From Selenomonadaceae bacterium UBA2897 (lineage in GTDB: Bacteria; Bacillota; Negativicutes; Selenomonadales; Selenomonadaceae), in NCBI GenBank assembly GCA_002350105.1, contig DEDT01000044.1:1-13736 (forward strand): a stretch of DNA of 13,736 bases, read 5' to 3'. Both the position numbers and the translations under genes were made by a program. How positions within the stretch are numbered: the stretch's first letter is position 1; every line of letters begins with the position of its first letter. This document shows, piece after piece, positions 12,475-13,736 of the stretch. The notes under the pieces are model-generated. The model made no database searches. It saw only the letters and a program-made list of their open reading frames with translations, and had not been told where the DNA came from.

Positions 12475-13182
12475 ATGTGTAGCAGGTACGGTATCAGCGA
12501 AAGAGTAGAGCAGTATATATCATCTTATGGCTGGAATCGTCAACTTATAGCAGGAGATGTTCGCCCACAGGATATGGCTCCGGTTCTGGCAAGGCAGGGA
12601 AATATGGTCGCAGCACTCCCTATGGCGTGGGGCATGCACAACCCGAAGACAGGACAGCTTATCATCAATGCACGGGAGGAATCTGCAGCAGGGAAGGCCA
12701 TGTTTTCCCGAAGTCTGCGGACACAGCGCTGCATTCTGCCGGCTGAAAAGTTTTATGAGTGGGATGCGGCAGGTCATAAGGTAACATTCCAACGCGAGGA
12801 CGACAGCCTGTTGCATCTGTGCGGAATCTATCGGTATGAGGGTGCGGTGCCCTGCTTTGTAATTCTGACCAAGGCAGCTGACAGCATGGCTATCAAAGGT
12901 ATAGGTGAAGAAACGGCAGATGTCATTCTGCTATATGCTTTCCGTGAGCCGGTCTTCGTACTTGATGCTTATACGCGCCGCATATTGGCGCGAATGGGCG
13001 CCACAATGCAGAACGATGATGAGCGGCGTGCCTATTTTGTAAAGGATCTGCTGAATAACAGTGCAGTATATGGTGCCTATCATTGGCTGCTTCTTGAACA
13101 GGGGAAGCGGTACTGCAAAAAGTGCCCGGTCTGCGACGAGTGCCCGCTTCATGATGATTGCGGGAAACACTTAGACAGGTAA
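12475..13182 (+). CDS. SRAP (YedK/HMCES) domain fused to the C-terminal half of an endonuclease III-like glycosylase
   Basis: Residues 1-135 match the SRAP family, which crosslinks to abasic sites in single-stranded DNA through Cys2. Visible marks are M-C2-S-R-Y, R-P-Q-D-M-A-P-V, W-G-M, N65 in I-N-A-R-E-E, and F-Y-E95-W in C-I-L-P-A-E-K-F-Y-E-W, then F-V-I-L-T-K-A-A-D. The following I-H-x-R-M-P segment with the active-site His is missing. From about residue 138 the protein is the second half of a COG2231-type HhH-GPD glycosylase: helix-hairpin-helix I-K-G-I-G-E-E-T-A-D, the catalytic-type Asp D164 in V-L-D-A-Y-T-R-R, and an iron-sulfur motif C214-x5-C220-x2-C223-x5-C229. The glycosylase N-terminal half is missing. 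The frame is intact. It is either a deletion chimera (my preference) or a new fusion. GGAG (12461-12464) precedes the start. Confidence 0.85.
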   Translation: MCSRYGISERVEQYISSYGWNRQLIAGDVRPQDMAPVLARQGNMVAALPMAWGMHNPKTGQLIINAREESAAGKAMFSRSLRTQRCILPAEKFYEWDAAGHKVTFQREDDSLLHLCGIYRYEGAVPCFVILTKAADSMAIKGIGEETADVILLYAFREPVFVLDAYTRRILARMGATMQNDDERRAYFVKDLLNNSAVYGAYHWLLLEQGKRYCKKCPVCDECPLHDDCGKHLDR

Positions 13183-13240
13183 GGAAAAGAGGCCCGCAAC
13201 ATAGACGGTGTCGAAATGATTGTATTTAGATGGAGAAAAA

Positions 13241-13477
13241 ATGGAGAGACCATTGCCGCGCCCAGGCGAAATTTGGCATCATTTCAAGAATCACGACTAT
13301 AAGATTATCGCTATAGCTACGCATACAGAGACAAGGGAGCAGCTGGTAGTCTATGAGGCTCTGTATGGCGACTACGGTGTATTCGTTCGCCCGCTGGATA
13401 TGTTTATGAGCCCGGTTGACCGGGAGAAATATCCGGATGCGAATCAGCAATACCGGTTCGAGAGGAAAGCAGAGTGA
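13241..13477 (+). CDS. DUF1653 family protein
   Basis: This 78-residue protein matches DUF1653, a small bacterial domain of unknown function: P-R-P-G-E-I-W-H-H-F-K-N-H-D-Y-K-I-I-A-I-A near the start, then H-T-E-T, V-V-Y-E-A-L-Y-G-D-Y-G-V-F-V-R-P-L-D-M-F, and a final Y-R-F-E-R. It is a typical full-length stand-alone member. ATG 13241 is preferred to TTG 13220 because GGAGA (13232-13236) lies just upstream, at slightly short spacing. It lies 58 bases after the chimeric gene. No role can be assigned. Confidence 0.9.
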   Translation: MERPLPRPGEIWHHFKNHDYKIIAIATHTETREQLVVYEALYGDYGVFVRPLDMFMSPVDREKYPDANQQYRFERKAE

Positions 13478-13502
13478 GAGACCAGGAGGAGGTGCCATAC
13501 CT

Positions 13503-13670
13503 TTGATGGTAACGATATTCGGCCTGCTGACTCTTGCACTTGCTTTGCTGTTGCTCGTTGCTCTGGCAGGATGCGTGCTGGGAGTAGCGGTTGCAGTTGT
13601 AGGAATCGTATTGTCAGTAGCAGTGCTCGTGCTTACCGTGCGTTCGATTCGCAGATGGCGGCGCAGATAA
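13503..13670 (+). CDS. Small two-helix membrane protein
   Basis: This frame encodes about 55 residues with two predicted transmembrane helices (about residues 4-20 and 23-45), made of L, V, A and G, one Cys in A-G-C-V-L-G between them, and an Arg-rich tail (R-S-I-R-R-W-R-R-R) that would stay in the cytoplasm. A strong AGGAGGAGGTG (13484-13494) precedes it, favouring the TTG at 13503 (ten bases from GGAGG) or the ATG directly after it. The frame is open further upstream, overlapping the DUF1653 gene, but without a better start. I do not recognise the family. Confidence 0.6.
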   Translation: MMVTIFGLLTLALALLLLVALAGCVLGVAVAVVGIVLSVAVLVLTVRSIRRWRRR

Positions 13671-13704
13671 GCAGTTATGGGTACGGGAGGTGTCCAGCTT
13701 GAGT

Positions 13705-13733
13705 TTGTCGAGGCTCCGTATTTATGCTAAAAT
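13705..13733 (+). promoter_or_regulatory. Promoter reading out of the window
   Basis: TTGTCG (13705-13710) and TAAAAT (13728-13733) are separated by 17 bases, and the -10 box carries the extended TGn element (TGC at 13725-13727). The gene it would serve lies beyond the window edge. Confidence 0.55.
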
Positions 13734-13736
13734 AAA

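Noticed and set aside
89..13670. Integron-type cassette array, suggested by many short unrelated genes in one orientation
   Set aside because: Gaps between most genes are under 60 bases or negative, and no repeated attC-like palindromes or integrase gene are visible.

Overview
The window looks like bacterial chromosomal DNA from a member of the Bacillota, plausibly a Negativicute of the Selenomonas type. That is an inference from mid-range GC content, strong GGAGG-type ribosome binding sites and the gene families present (DUF1653, DUF6429, bPH_1, Rpn nuclease, clostridial-style short deformylase). No rRNA, tRNA or CRISPR array was seen. It is an accessory region of short, unrelated genes, nearly all on the + strand, with many scars of deletion and recombination.

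Left block (89-4076, +): a maltose/galactoside-type O-acetyltransferase, an unknown protein, a nicotinamidase-type hydrolase, a YaiI/YqxD protein, a second unknown protein and a YcgL-type nucleotidyltransferase. The first five are packed as a likely operon. Next come a doubtful Cys-rich frame, a broken HAD gene, and the HU gene with its own promoter. A bidirectional hairpin at 4784-4818 separates HU from two minus-strand genes: trmO and a DUF1810 gene. Between those two lies what looks like the last 35 codons of a lost sfsA gene.

Middle block (5935-9805): a decayed IS4-type insertion sequence with an internally deleted transposase; a CYTH-domain protein and a GNAT acetyltransferase overlapping by one base; a HicB-like protein; a histidine-rich protein; the C-terminal stump of a Cof-type HAD phosphatase; a VOC protein; and a second O-acetyltransferase about 84% identical to the first.

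Right block (9857-13736): DUF6429 protein, deformylase-like protein, an Rpn-family nuclease with its own promoter, a gene-poor stretch with a terminator and gene scraps, a bPH_1 protein, an in-frame chimera of a SRAP (YedK/HMCES) domain with the C-terminal half of an endonuclease III-like glycosylase, a DUF1653 protein, a small two-helix membrane peptide, and a promoter reading out of the window.

The genes do not form one obvious pathway. The unifying theme is mosaicism: truncated or joined genes recur at about 4.3, 5.3, 6.1-6.3, 8.5, 12.0 and 12.9 kb, and two scars share a 68-bp direct repeat (8477-8544 and 12015-12082) whose ends coincide with gene junctions. The most notable single object is the SRAP-glycosylase chimera, which joins two abasic-site/base-damage repair modules in one intact reading frame but lacks key parts of each.
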